This document shows, piece after piece, positions 33,501 to 38,100 of a stretch of DNA of 64,000 nucleotides. The stretch is from Sabellastarte sp. h YS-2021 (Eukaryota; Annelida; Polychaeta; Sabellida; Sabellidae). The notes below the pieces were generated by a model. It saw only the letters and a program-made list of their open reading frames with translations, ran no database searches and was not told where the DNA came from. Every line of letters begins with the position of its first letter. Position 1 is the first letter of the stretch. The DNA lies in NCBI GenBank assembly GCA_964017235.1, contig OZ024931.1:108332221-108396220 (forward strand), read 5' to 3'. A program made the position numbers and the translations under genes.

Positions 33501-35613
33501 ATCTACTTCATTTTACATTTATATACAAGTTATATATAATGTACCTGTAGTGATAAATAAAGGTGCAATTGAACCTTGCTCTTGTTGACCCGGAAGTTGT
33601 ATAATGGAACTAAAATCCTTGTGACCTTGGCAAAGAAAATAAGTACATTTATTCACCAAAAGACCAAGAATCTGTGATGCAAATTCTTTCAAATACTGTA
33701 CCTGGTTCCAGGATGAACAGCTATACCACCAGGTACATCAAGTTCTGTATCAATTACTGTATGGAATACATTAGCTTTCCCTTCCAGTGGAGACATCACA
33801 ATCCAGTTGTAGACCTGGTCTGTCCAGTAGATGTTGTCAGACACCCAATCTACTGTAATACCTCCAATCTGTAAAAGTCATACACATATTTAAGGTGACT
33901 GATTTGCAATCAATGTCAAGCATTGTGCATACTGTTACAATACCTGTAAGCCATGCTATTTGCTGCATCTTTGCATTGTTATATGTAATAGCTTGCAACA
34001 TGCAGCATCCTTAATACCTTTGTTCTACTGTCATGTCATGATTTTGCTTCCCAACATCCCCCAAATACGTGGTAAGTAGCATAATTTTGTCAGATGTATG
34101 TCCTTACACTCATAAATTTCAAAAATGTAATAAACAAAGTTATAATGCATGTCAAAATATATTCTTCAAAATATAGTCTTTGAAGCTATCTTGTCTACTC
34201 TTCTTAAGAAATAACTTCTTTTCAAATGGTGCCTAGTGATCCAACAGAAGATTAATCAAACTACCTCCCTCCTGTGAGTTTAAAATCTGTCGTTTGATAG
34301 GTAAAAAGTGTAACAAAGATGTGATGAGACCTTAGGCACAACAATATGTTCAAATTGTACATTACTTAAGCATGGGTTTGTACAGCAACATAGTGTTACA
34401 ATGTTGGCCCTATATCTGTGCCATTGCAAATGTTTAGTTTGATGTCCCTTTTGCAAGCTTTGGTGACATCTGGTGATTTGACCTTATCTCTTTATTACCC
34501 TGTTAACTGTGTATATTTAAGGCCTTCACAAGGTGGCAGCACCTATTCCCATGTTACAGTGTAACTAGTTTCCTTTGTTCTTTAATGAGACTCGGTGATA
34601 AGTGATAAAGTGTGGTGAGTGTCCGTCTCTTCACTGAAATGATGGGCAGCGATAGTACTTGGATGGTTGGCCGTCTGAGTGCAGTACTTATGTATCTAAT
34701 TACTTTGCATCTCATGCATGTAGACTGTAACACCTTTCCATTTCAATTGTACTTGTCAGGGGCATATTCAGAGTAATCTCAGATATGTTTAAACACCTTT
34801 ACAGGTGAACATTTCCCCTTAAACTACTAACCATCTTGGCATGGTTATATCTTCATGTCTACTGTATTGCTGTAAAGTAAATCATTCTTAACACAGTTAT
34901 TTTTACTTACCAGTAGGTATATAAAAACATGTAATTAACATAAAGAATCCTTTGCCACTTCTGAAATCTCAAGAACCTATAAATTACCCAATTAGTATGT
35001 GCATACATATTTTCCAACGATACAGCCAAAAACTATGAATTTTTTTCTTCTATATGTGATTTATTGTTCTGAAAATTGATAATAGTTAATATGGTTAACA
35101 AAATAAATGCATAACTCAAAAATTTTACCTTTATTGGCAAATCCTGAAAAATACAGATGGGGTCATTTATGACCCCACACGGTATGAATAGGTTGTAAAA
35201 AATTTTGGTATGAGTAGGGTCAATGCTTCCCAATTTGCAATCAAGCCGTGACTTATTATATGAAATGTGTTGTTGAAAGATACTTGAAAATACCAGCATT
35301 TACCCCTCACTTACCTCTGTTGATGTATAAAAATGGACAGTGTTGATTGAGCCTGTTCCTCCAAGGACATCCTCCAAATTAAATACTGCTGTATCAGCTC
35401 TCTTCCCATCACTGTAAATTACTTTACTCTTTCCATAGTGTACTCCAAGTTTTTTAAACAAGGTTGTATTTTGATTTGCACTGATTGACCTGAGATGTAA
35501 TGATCCGCCTTTTTGTAATATTTTAGTCCACACTTCTGGGTTACCTTCAATCACAGCTATGAAAGGCACTCCATTATCACGCACAGCACTCATAAGTGTG
35601 TAAGTCTCCTCAG
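422..35613 (-). CDS. LRP-type (LDL-receptor-related) receptor gene, partial, 11 exons
   Basis: Partial gene for a large LDL-receptor-related cell-surface receptor, read right to left. Exons: 35315-35613, 33702-33868, 28153-28408, 24233-24380, 23041-23154, 15838-16101, 13972-14113, 10972-11106, 9743-9860, about 9045-9205, and 422-541. Acceptors end in AG and donors start with GT. Reading phases match at each junction except the uncertain donor near 9045. The joined product is propeller 1, EGF-like, propeller 2, EGF-like. YWTD-type blades show as YWTD, FWTD, YWVD, YWTN, LYWTD and LMWTD. Module borders are phase 1, as usual for shuffled extracellular domains. Family knowledge: such receptors bind ligands outside the cell and are endocytosed or signal. 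Signal peptide, LDL-A repeats, transmembrane segment and tail are not in the window, so both ends are open. Introns reach about 8.5 kb and hold antisense mobile elements. Which LRP it is cannot be told. Confidence 0.88.
581..748 (-). mobile_element. tRNA-derived SINE, worn copy
   Basis: Same family as the well-bounded copies at 36951-37170 and 60513-60741, in reverse orientation. The shared body includes TGTAAACTGCTGACCATTGG and CAACTACCAACTTTCTAACA. The tRNA-like head is degraded. It lies about 40 bp upstream of the 541 splice acceptor, so it sits inside the acceptor-proximal intron. Confidence 0.6.
797..1166. repeat. 370-bp direct repeat, copy 1 (5' side of Tx1-like LINE)
   Basis: Matches 7961-8330 at a constant offset of 7164 with no indel and about nine substitutions by eye. 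It ends where the LINE-bearing segment begins, and copy 2 starts right after an A-rich LINE tail. Best read as a very long target-site duplication; a segmental duplication is the alternative. Confidence 0.85.
1759..2648 (+). pseudogene. LINE ORF1 protein (coiled coil plus L1-ORF1-like core)
   Basis: RNA-binding ORF1 protein of the Tx1-like LINE, split over three frames: an N-terminal part 1759-1956, a coiled-coil-like part about 1960-2115 ([20 protein letters not shown] then VELKKSV), and the core 2100-2648. The core begins [18 protein letters not shown] and continues through [19 protein letters not shown]. These match the pattern of the Transposase_22 / L1 ORF1p RNA-recognition and C-terminal domains. 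Family knowledge: such proteins coat LINE RNA and act as nucleic-acid chaperones. The frame closes at TGA 2646-2648, which overlaps the NADAR ATG. Frame breaks near 1957 and 2105 mean the copy cannot make one protein. Confidence 0.7.
2645..3070 (+). pseudogene. NADAR (YbiA-like) domain joined to LINE ORF1
   Basis: The 123-codon frame 2645-3016 starts [20 protein letters not shown], the NADAR signature SNFxP plus the conserved Glu of VExxYQYKKA. It goes on with [11 protein letters not shown], the Trp block [22 protein letters not shown] and [13 protein letters not shown] at 3014-3016 stands where Trp is expected, and the frame continues with [16 protein letters not shown] to TAA 3068-3070, so the domain is complete except for this stop. 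It sits one frame off ORF1 with an ATGA overlap at 2645-2648. Family knowledge: NADAR proteins hydrolyse ADP-ribose linked to guanine bases. Role in a LINE (protecting or processing its nucleic acid) is inference. A host gene captured here is less likely, since it follows ORF1 directly. Confidence 0.8.
3150..5400. repeat. AT-rich array of diverged tandem-like units between ORF1 and ORF2
   Basis: A recurring theme of roughly 150-250 bp can be followed at about 3180, 3410, 4100, 4250, 4780, 4970 and 5236. Shared pieces are AGGTTTTGATA, CTTGTGCTAGCTT, GTAATTGATAAA and ACTGTAGTAGTGAAG. Units are strongly diverged. A LINE normally has little between ORF1 and ORF2, so this looks like an inserted or expanded satellite. 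ORFs inside (for example 3682-4155) have no recognisable protein pattern. Confidence 0.55.
4627..4752. repeat. 63-bp tandem duplication
   Basis: Two adjacent 63-bp units, 4627-4689 and 4690-4752, nearly identical by eye and starting GTTACTGCAAAACACAAAAT. A more diverged third copy lies at about 5735-5800. Confidence 0.9.
5849..5928. repeat. 40-bp tandem duplication
   Basis: Units 5849-5888 and 5889-5928 both read GATATGTTARAAAGTGTAAC then CAARTCCAAGTATGATAACT. The second unit abuts the start of the LINE ORF2 remnant. Confidence 0.9.
5935..6760 (+). pseudogene. Tx1/L1-like ORF2 endonuclease (APE-type), broken
   Basis: APE-type endonuclease of the LINE, which nicks target DNA. Readable blocks over several frames: [13 protein letters not shown] (start-like N-G-L block), [13 protein letters not shown] (catalytic Glu block), [44 protein letters not shown] (catalytic GDFN) and [15 protein letters not shown] then SDHS (catalytic SDH). 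Several stops and frameshifts interrupt it. The order and wording match L1/Tx1 ORF2 rather than CR1/L2. Confidence 0.75.
7050..7860 (+). pseudogene. Tx1/L1-like reverse transcriptase, N-terminal half
   Basis: Readable RT blocks: the finger region [12 protein letters not shown] and [14 protein letters not shown], then [40 protein letters not shown] and [14 protein letters not shown], which carries the first catalytic Asp. The text stops making sense after about 7800. The YxDD block, thumb and C-terminus are absent, so the 3' half of ORF2 has been deleted before the A-rich tail at 7951. Confidence 0.75.
7961..8330. repeat. 370-bp direct repeat, copy 2 (3' side of Tx1-like LINE)
   Basis: Partner of 797-1166 with the same length and no indel. 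It begins directly after the A-rich tail of the LINE and ends where the two flanks diverge. On the minus strand both copies can be read for about 60 codons, but this does not fit the LRP exon phases. Confidence 0.85.
8466..8540 (-). mobile_element. SINE tail fragment
   Basis: The stretch TTTATTTGGGGTTTTACGTC and the following CTGTACAGGTCATATCACGA match the 3' tail of the 60513-60741 SINE in reverse orientation. The head is missing. About 8541-9040 shows nothing recognisable. Confidence 0.6.
9045..9205 (-). CDS. LRP exon: last blade of propeller 2
   Basis: Acceptor AATAG|GAT is in phase 0, matching the upstream exon that ends on a whole codon. The join reads [17 protein letters not shown], the usual LRP order of HPFG followed by a strand and the YWTD-type motif. 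Then [12 protein letters not shown] and EYSQPAG follow. The donor is uncertain: GT after 9045 gives phase 2, while GT at 9039-9038 gives the phase 1 needed to join the 422-541 exon. Both donors are weak. Confidence 0.7.
9389..9606 (-). mobile_element. tRNA-derived SINE
   Basis: Reverse-oriented copy of the same SINE family. Tail part GGTCATATCACAATGGGTAG, body CACTGTAAACTGCTGGGAGT and tRNA-like box B region GGGTTTGAACCACAGACCTC followed by CTACACTACAGAGCCCC. It is diverged but nearly full length. Confidence 0.65.
9743..9860 (-). CDS. LRP exon: propeller 2 blade with LYWTD
   Basis: 118-bp exon. Acceptor TTTATTAAG|A completes an Arg codon with the AG left by the exon at 10972, reading [18 protein letters not shown]. 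It then gives [10 protein letters not shown] and [12 protein letters not shown], ending on a whole codon before CAG|GTAAGG. DGxxRxxI and HPFG are standard LDLR class B repeat signatures. Confidence 0.9.
9870..10970. other. intron, nothing recognised
   Basis: AT-rich sequence with no coding pattern, repeat family or site that I can name. A short tract at about 10412-10443 forms a small inverted repeat (AATTGGGAATTTC with GAAATTCCC). Confidence 0.5.
10972..11106 (-). CDS. LRP exon: propeller 2 blade
   Basis: 135-bp exon between GTACAACAG| and GAAAG|GTAAAT. With the GG carried from the previous exon it reads [18 protein letters not shown], then [20 protein letters not shown] and TVDFADER. This is the LDLR class B pattern in which a strand is followed by xxDGxxxxxLVSS and LxVDxxxxR. 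It ends in phase 2. Confidence 0.92.
11107..11700. other. intron with a 16-G run
   Basis: No gene or repeat family is recognised. A homopolymer of 16 G lies at 11547-11562, followed by TCTCCAGT. A second G run at 15356-15370 is followed by the similar TCTGCCCTCC, so both may come from one old repeat. Confidence 0.5.
12285..13003 (+). pseudogene. LINE N-terminal extension, 2A-like motif and partial endonuclease
   Basis: From ATG 12285: a hydrophobic start ([15 protein letters not shown]), about 50 residues of unknown type, [14 protein letters not shown] (2A-like, motif at 12495-12518), then endonuclease text [19 protein letters not shown] (catalytic Glu), [24 protein letters not shown] and [12 protein letters not shown]. 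One TGA at 12630-12632 replaces an expected Arg codon (CGA). The canonical 2A Glu is Ser here. The frame ends at 13001-13003 where the internal deletion begins. Confidence 0.8.
13125..13610 (+). pseudogene. LINE reverse transcriptase C-terminus
   Basis: Frame 13139-13609 reads [20 protein letters not shown] then [20 protein letters not shown] and [12 protein letters not shown]. This is the conserved C-terminal part of L2/CR1-type ORF2, parallel to 19690-19870 in the longer element. The part [15 protein letters not shown] corresponds to the final LKTYLF block. The catalytic RT core is absent. Confidence 0.8.
13972..14113 (-). CDS. LRP exon: propeller 2 blade with IYWTN
   Basis: 142-bp exon between TTTAACAG| and CAAGG|GTAAG. 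It enters in phase 1 and leaves in phase 2. The text [20 protein letters not shown] then [14 protein letters not shown] is a class B repeat (LAVDWxxxxIYWT and LNGLTVD). Confidence 0.95.
14190..14300. repeat. fragment of a dispersed intronic repeat
   Basis: GAACTGATTATATTTTGGGA with AAGATCTGGATCATATTCTT resembles 15270-15330 and, more weakly, 14940-14990. It looks like pieces of one old dispersed repeat; its type is unknown. Confidence 0.35.
14640..14815 (+). mobile_element. 5S rRNA-derived SINE, diverged
   Basis: The core 14654-14724 (ACTGAATTTAAGCAGCAGTG then TACTTGAATGGATGAGCATC) follows 5S rRNA boxes A and C. The body after it, with GTCTGAGTCAGAATTTGCTT and TTGTTGTCAGACTTTTATCA, matches the body of the better copy at 16205-16400. 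Confidence 0.6.
14870..15470. repeat. intron with dispersed-repeat fragments and a 15-G run
   Basis: GATGGATTTTGGTGAAATAT and the later AAGAAGTGATTGATTTTGGA fit a repeat theme common in invertebrate introns. A run of 15 G lies at 15356-15370. No coding pattern was seen, and 15471-15837 shows nothing recognisable. Confidence 0.35.
15838..16101 (-). CDS. LRP exon: start of propeller 2
   Basis: 264-bp exon, phase 1 at both ends, between TTTCTGACAG| and TAAAG|GTAAAC. It begins [20 protein letters not shown] and includes [20 protein letters not shown]. It links the EGF-like exon at 23041 to the YWTN blade at 13972. It is longer and less regular than a standard first blade, with an insertion containing Cys residues. 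Confidence 0.88.
16205..16400 (+). mobile_element. 5S rRNA-derived SINE, best copy
   Basis: Core 16241-16310 reads CACTGAAGTTAAGCGGCATT then TTAGTACTAGGATGGGTGAT, close to the conserved A-box and C-box half of 5S rRNA. It is followed by a body shared with 14640-14815. Related copies at 14640 and 34610 show it is a family, not a 5S gene. The 5' third of 5S and a terminator are not seen. Confidence 0.7.
17066..17851 (+). pseudogene. LINE N-terminal region, 2A-like motif, endonuclease (frame 1)
   Basis: 261 codons. Residues 1-16 are hydrophobic ([16 protein letters not shown]). Residues 17-65 are of unknown type. Residues 66-82 are [17 protein letters not shown], a 2A-like sequence with Ala in place of the usual Glu. 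The APE endonuclease follows: [19 protein letters not shown] (catalytic Glu), [16 protein letters not shown] and [12 protein letters not shown]. The frame leaves the protein at DSCCLSQY (about 17820). The expected GHTLDL block that follows in this clade is missing, so a short deletion caused the frameshift. A frame-restoring mechanism is unlikely because conserved residues are lost. Confidence 0.88.
17803..20106 (+). CDS. LINE ORF2 reverse transcriptase, open frame (lesion only in endonuclease)
   Basis: The end of the endonuclease ([20 protein letters not shown], with catalytic SDH) is followed by a complete L2/CR1-type reverse transcriptase that copies element RNA at the target nick. Blocks: [51 protein letters not shown] (first Asp), [31 protein letters not shown] (catalytic YADD), [30 protein letters not shown] and [16 protein letters not shown] at the end. 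All catalytic blocks are present and no stop interrupts 767 codons. The ATG at 17803 lies in the frame-shifted overlap and is probably not the original start. Confidence 0.92.
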   Translation: MLSVTIHSEFSAISDVKGSGFISDHKIISCVVDFPSLDTPIQKVVTFRQYHKLNIDKFRSDLLTILFVSSPSDDIDLLHEQYMSGLSGLLDIHAPVKTKQLIKPAPRWITDEYRTAKCMRRQFERAWRRDKSPENRSRLRRQINRCNHILNRNKGFFYRDLVSENCGNSKRLWHALNRTLSRSNSTVLPSFDDEKSLANRFGSFFIDKIKKIRDTFKYTRSHVLYSDKEPPTFCSFQAVTETEVLKFIKESPSKTCSLDPCPTHIVKQCIDILLPSLTKLVNVSLKNGIFPNPFKQAIVTPLLKKSTFSKEDLKSYRPVSGLSFLSKLVERIVAAQIRSHMDSHDLGNTFQSAYKVGHSTETALLCIKNEIHLSLSKGMPTALVLLDLSAAFDTIDHDTLLSCLSSRFGFAGSALKWFRSYLQDRFQSVKIGSSLSNLFKLKFGVPQGSVLGPLLFSLYTTPLGQVIRKYTRVRYHFYADDTQLFIHLSPDDSLKSFDRLKSCLNDIQVWMSENKLKLNPDKTEFIVFGAKDRHKWLSDSLPVNILGNCLSPADVVCNLGVLFDAKFCFTNHVNSVIKSCFFSLRDLHRIRRFLSVDTSVVIANALVSSRLDYSNSLFRSLSSRNTTRLQYVQNALARFVTGASKYTHITFTLRTLHWLPVRQRIIFKTLVLVYKYLTTGQPKYFAPYLPLYKSAVNTRRSNPKNLFLLVPSYCPSIRKSKVHFNNSFSYDAPKLWNDLPYDIRSAPNLSSFKSRLKTYLFQKSFPP
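20242..20264 (+). repeat. (GATT)n LINE tail
   Basis: Five or more GATT units directly after the 3' UTR. Short tandem repeats instead of poly(A) are typical of L2/CR1 3' ends. Confidence 0.85.
20265..20880. other. intron, nothing recognised
   Basis: No coding pattern or repeat family that I can name between the LINE tail and the next retrotransposon remnant. Confidence 0.4.
20881..23035 (+). pseudogene. decayed YR-type (DIRS/Ngaro-like) retrotransposon with RT text
   Basis: The clear part is 22240-22460: [20 protein letters not shown], then [20 protein letters not shown] and [11 protein letters not shown]. This is the palm of DIRS/Ngaro-type reverse transcriptase (AFRQ..VDPxDxDLLG then PFGxRxGSxxFQR). 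Further right, [17 protein letters not shown] and ELYDVDL near 22910-23010 match the region after the thumb. Upstream, [20 protein letters not shown] (from 21091) may be gag-like. Stops and frame breaks are many. The remnant is antisense in the LRP intron and reaches to within a few bases of the 23041 exon edge. Confidence 0.65.
23041..23154 (-). CDS. LRP exon: first EGF-like module
   Basis: 114-bp exon between GATGCAG| and CCAAG|GTTAGT, phase 1 at both ends. It encodes [16 protein letters not shown], then [11 protein letters not shown] and YDCQ: six cysteines in EGF spacing. It stands between propeller 1 and propeller 2, as in all LRP propeller-EGF units. The donor lies next to a decayed retrotransposon. 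Confidence 0.95.
23551..23698 (-). mobile_element. tRNA-derived SINE
   Basis: Reverse-oriented. On the minus strand the head reads GTGGCCTAGTGGTTAGCAAG and GGGTTCGAGTCCCACAAGTG, good tRNA A and B boxes, and the tail ends with CCCCAACTTTGACTTT. It is a shorter relative of the 36951 copy. It is not a tRNA gene, because the head runs straight into the SINE body. Confidence 0.7.
23700..24229. other. intron, weak repeat traces
   Basis: TTGACACAACACAGATTGC near 23790 resembles 27785-27805 inside the 27631 inverted-repeat element, so 23515-23815 may be a worn copy of that element split by the SINE. The rest holds short direct repeats (GATACAAGATTATACAAGAT) and nothing else. Confidence 0.3.
24233..24380 (-). 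CDS. LRP exon: end of propeller 1
   Basis: 148-bp exon between TTATTACAG| and TTCCA|GTATGT, phase 0 in and phase 1 out. It reads [20 protein letters not shown], then [20 protein letters not shown]. The ending corresponds to the final blade (xxDIxxF followed by QP-S) before an EGF module. Confidence 0.93.
24430..24498 (+). mobile_element. L2-like LINE 3'-end fragment
   Basis: CTTTTGGTGGAGAATAAGTG, then CTATAAAGGTTGGTTAGAAT. The order and tail match the 3' ends of the LINEs ending at 13738 and 40812. Only the last 70 or so bases are present. Confidence 0.45.
24894..25212 (-). mobile_element. L2-like LINE 3' fragment (RT C-terminus)
   Basis: The minus strand from about 25190 reads [20 protein letters not shown] then [18 protein letters not shown], the C-terminal LWNSLP..FKxxLKTHLF block of L2/CR1 ORF2. 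The tail toward 24894 ends in repeats of AGATT. It is truncated on its 5' side. Confidence 0.75.
25226..25749. mobile_element. TTAA-type inverted-repeat element, 5'-truncated relative
   Basis: Shares long parts with 25923-27503: the motif TGACGACGTCACAGGTTCAT at the left and CATGAACCTATGACGTCA at the right. The right end is CCT at 25747-25749 followed by TTAA, as in the complete element. The left end abuts a LINE fragment and lacks the terminal repeat. Confidence 0.6.
25923..27503. mobile_element. inverted-repeat DNA element with TTAA target duplication
   Basis: The left end is TTAA|AGGTCATAGGCAACGTTTTT and the right end, read on the minus strand, is TTAA|AGGTCAAAGGCAACATTTTC. TTAA copies lie at 25919-25922 and 27504-27507. 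Inner parts carry a second inverted pair around TGACGTCA. No transposase frame is seen, so it is non-autonomous. TTAA duplications are typical of piggyBac- and Kolobok-like elements; the family is not assigned. It lies in the LRP intron between 24380 and 28153. Confidence 0.75.
27631..27990. mobile_element. 360-bp MITE with 22-bp terminal inverted repeats
   Basis: The left end 27631-27652 starts TAATACCTCGGTCACACCTT. The right end 27969-27990 on the minus strand starts TAATACCAAGGTCACACCTT. The 22-bp ends differ at two positions. No coding capacity. Target duplication is unclear because the ends themselves start with TAA. Confidence 0.85.
28000..28085 (+). mobile_element. possible LINE 3' fragment
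   Basis: ATTAAGACACACCTCTTCAA can be read as the final LxxHLF block seen in L2/CR1 ORF2, but only about 20 codons are legible. Confidence 0.3.
28153..28408 (-). CDS. LRP exon: propeller 1 blades with FWTD and YWVD
   Basis: 256-bp exon between TTCCACAG| and TATGGG|GTAAGA, phase 2 in and phase 0 out. It reads [58 protein letters not shown] and [14 protein letters not shown]. These are two adjacent LDLR class B repeats. Confidence 0.97.
28409..29760. other. intron, nothing recognised
   Basis: Several short frames are open (for example 28790-29035) but none shows a family pattern. A single TGACCTTGACCT occurs at about 29089-29100, resembling the half-site repeats at 48.4-49.3 kb. Confidence 0.4.
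30095..30106 (+). promoter_or_regulatory. TATA-like box of the YR-type element
   Basis: TCTATAAAAGG stands about 200 bp before the gag-like start. The minus-strand relative has GGCTATAAAATGG at the same place (about 39281-39293), so the box is conserved between the two copies. Promoter use is inference. Confidence 0.35.
30299..31130 (+). pseudogene. gag-like protein of YR-type element with MADF-like stretch
   Basis: Three frames. From ATG 30299: [31 protein letters not shown]. From about 30480: [18 protein letters not shown], then [20 protein letters not shown] and [21 protein letters not shown] further frame gives [20 protein letters not shown] and then [20 protein letters not shown]. The [27 protein letters not shown] part resembles the MADF/SANT-like DNA-binding domain. 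A similar but shorter text is at 38600-39060 on the minus strand. Frame breaks make this a remnant. Confidence 0.5.
32389..33173. mobile_element. 785-bp inverted-repeat element rich in AAACGTTT-like palindromes
   Basis: The left end CCCAGTAAACATTAGAAACG and the right end on the minus strand CCCAGTAAACATTTTTAGGT share 13 terminal bases. CTA occurs just outside both ends (32386-32388 and 33174-33176), a probable 3-bp target duplication. Inside, AAACGTTT, AAACATTT and TTTAAACGTT recur many times in both halves. No transposase frame. Confidence 0.75.
33174..33701. other. intron, nothing recognised
   Basis: No repeat family or coding pattern that I can name before the next LRP exon. Confidence 0.4.
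33702..33868 (-). CDS. LRP exon: propeller 1 blade with IYWTD
   Basis: 167-bp exon between CTTTTACAG| and ACCAG|GTACAG, phase 0 in and phase 2 out. It reads [34 protein letters not shown] and [14 protein letters not shown]. VDWxxxNIYWTD and PxGIAVHPxxR are textbook LDLR class B signatures. Confidence 0.98.
33870..34600. other. intron, nothing recognised
   Basis: AT-rich sequence without a pattern I can assign. Confidence 0.4.
34610..34735 (+). mobile_element. 5S rRNA-derived SINE, shortened copy
   Basis: GTCCGTCTCTTCACTGAAAT, then GATAGTACTTGGATGGTTGG and CCGTCTGAGT. It follows the 5S boxes in the same order as 16241-16310 but is shortened between the A and C boxes. The body after it is less similar. 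Confidence 0.5.
35315..35613 (-). CDS. LRP exon: first blade of propeller 1
   Basis: 299-bp exon between CTCTTTGCAG| and AACAGAG|GTAAGTG, phase 1 in and phase 0 out. It reads [20 protein letters not shown], then [20 protein letters not shown] and [20 protein letters not shown]. LGVHYxxxKVIYSDxxxxxT is a class B repeat with SD for TD. Phase 1 at its 5' end fits an EGF module upstream, which I could not find up to 40 kb. Confidence 0.92.
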
Positions 35614-35924
35614 CTGCAAAGAGAAAGGGCAAGTGACAGACATTTGGGGTCTAGTGTGTTCATTAACTTACATTTTGGCTGATATGTAACTCATCTGATA
35701 CTCTGAAAGAGAATGTTGATTGATACCAGTACTAATTCCAGATATTTTTTCCAATAAGATATTTGTTATACCTCCATAAAGCCTGGGGTGGTCATCAGGC
35801 AAACTTGCGACAGCGGAACAGGGGTATAATAAGAATGTAGAAATATTGGTGTTTTTCAACATGGGGACATCTTAAGATGAAGTGGTAACTGGGTAATAGA
35901 TTGGCATTTTTGTATGCCACTGAA

Positions 35925-36150
35925 ACTTGAAACAAACTCAAAACCCACCTCTTCAGCTCTAGTTTCGCAACTGAGTTTTCTTCCCTCCTGGTCACACCCA
36001 CAATCCTGGATTACTGACCCTGAACATCCCTTGACTCTCCCTATGATAATGATTTTGTTTAATTAGTGCACTGAGTTCCCCCTTGTGGGGAAGATATTGT
36101 GCTTGCAATGTAATAGATACGATTGGATAAATATAAGGCGCGAGAAGGAA
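35925..36150 (+). mobile_element. probable L2-like LINE 3' fragment
   Basis: ACTTGAAACAAACTCAAAAC, then CCACCTCTTCAGCTCTAG reads as a worn LKTxLF block. The later ATTGGATAAATATAAGGCGC resembles the terminal part of such elements. Short and uncertain. Confidence 0.35.
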
Positions 36151-36934
36151 ATTCTTAATGTCACACCTCCTCTCCCAAAGGAACACAGTGTGTTGCACTG
36201 AAATTTAGACTGTTTATGTATTCTTATTAAATTACTAAATAGAAATTATTTATCTGAATGTGTGGCAAATCCAGGTGTATATATATTACCTTGTAACCAA
36301 CGGCAGTAACTTAATGCTTCATATTCTATGAAAATCAACAAACATGTTTGGTCAGTAACTGAAAAAGGGTAAATCAAATCTGCTGTGTGCTATCTTGGCG
36401 TATTTTGTTGTTTCTCTCAAAAAGATTAAAATACAGAATATTGCCTTTTAGTATGAATTTCTAAAAGTTTGAACCCTTTGTCCCATGGTTTGTTTATTAA
36501 ATCAATTAAAGTACCCATGTAATAGCATTTTATATTTACCAAGGCGAAAAATCTAAGTTTAGATTATAACTTTTTGTATGCATATTCTTTATCAATAAAG
36601 TCCATTTTCGTCATACACCAGAAAATAGGTTGTCTTATGTCACTGTTATGTCTACATTCACATAGTCATAATTCTCCAAAAGGAAGATGATTCAACTCTT
36701 ATTTCAGATGAAATAGCTCGAATTACATGTTCACACAAAAAGAAGAAAAACACAGGTGTCTGGAAAATGTACAAATATTTATTTAACCAGTGAAAAGAAA
36801 GGGCTTTATTAAAACTCTAACCTGAATACAAAAAGGCATATGTCACAAGAATGAAGAAAATTATTTAAGTGCCCCTGATGGATCGATAGGCTACTTAACT
36901 TATGTTTGCTAAAGGATATGAGGCTTGAATTTGA
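36151..36934. other. nothing recognised
   Basis: AT-rich, no coding pattern and no repeat family that I can name. Confidence 0.4.
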
Positions 36935-36950
36935 CGATAAAGGTGAAAGA

Positions 36951-37170
36951 TTTATTTATTTATTTGTTGTTTTACGTCGCGTTCAACAGCCAGGGTCATA
37001 TTGCGACGGGTACTTTACGGGTGGAGGACACCAGTGAATACTGCACTGTAAACCACCGGGCATCGGCAAGTAACTACCAACTTTCCAACATAAAGCGCCC
37101 GGCGTGAGATTCGAACCGGCGGCCCCAGAGGTTGGAGGTGAGAACTCTAACCACTACACCACCAAGCCCC
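36951..37170 (-). mobile_element. tRNA-derived SINE with 16-bp target duplication
   Basis: Complete 220-bp copy. On the minus strand: head GGTGGTGTAGTGGTTAGAGT (A box) and GGTTCGAATCTCACGCCG (B box), body with GTTTACAGTGCAGTATTCAC, tail GAACGCGACGTAAAACAACA and (AAAT)n. The duplication CGATAAAGGTGAAAGA stands at 36935-36950 and 37171-37186, identical on both sides, which marks retrotransposition. It sets the borders of the family for the other copies. Confidence 0.95.
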
Positions 37171-37186
37171 CGATAAAGGTGAAAGA

Positions 37187-38100
37187 ACAACAATAATAAA
37201 CCTGATCGAGCAGTGTGCACCAAGGCTTGTAATTCATGCAAGTGTTGAATATGCCTTCTGAAGCCAATGTCTCCTGGCCTGGCATTTGGAAACTATGTCT
37301 GTACTTGATTTTCCCTAAAAACTGGCTCATGTACCTTCTGGTAACCCAGTAAATATGTGAGATATTAATGTTCAGATCCAGGGTTGCAAAGATGTTGAAA
37401 GGTCAAGGCAAAAGTCATACTGCATGTTGAAGTAAAGAACCACAGTTGGGAATTTTATGGACATGTTAGTAAAAATGGTTACAATAAAATCTAGATTAAA
37501 ACTGTCATAAATTTATATAATGTAAAAGTTTTAGTTCCATGTGCATAATGCAGTCATATCTAGATAAAGAGCCATGAAAGTCCAATTTACGTTAGATTAG
37601 ATAAGATATAAAAGAGTGTTCAAATATAGTAAAAATAACTTGTGTAAAAGAAATGTACAAACATTGCAATAGAAACAAGAAATTAATTTCCTCTCCCAGT
37701 TTATGAAGGTCAATGTGAATGTAAATCAAATGGCACACCAGGGCTAATTATGGGGGTGTTCCACTGGAGCCGAACCTAACTAACCCTTACTGACTCTAGG
37801 GTCGTCCAGCTGAGTTTGGAAATGGAACAAATATAAAACAAATTCCCACCTGACATGGGATCAAAATGTTTTTTCTGCACAATCAGACATGTATTAGGGC
37901 AGGCCATAAAAGCATAACCAACAAGCCTTAGTGACAAAAAGGCAAGACTGGAGCAGTCTCATGATCTACATCATAAAAATCCCTTGACTGCTGAGGAGCT
38001 GAGCTGCTGAGGAGGCACTTGCTGCTGGGTGGTTGGAGAGGTAAATGGTTGAGGCGTGTCTATCTGTTGGTAGCTCATGACTGACTGAAAATTCCTTCAA
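37187..38100. other. nothing recognised
   Basis: Mixed sequence without a gene or a repeat I can name; possibly the distal part of the element that starts at 39530 on the minus strand. Confidence 0.35.
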
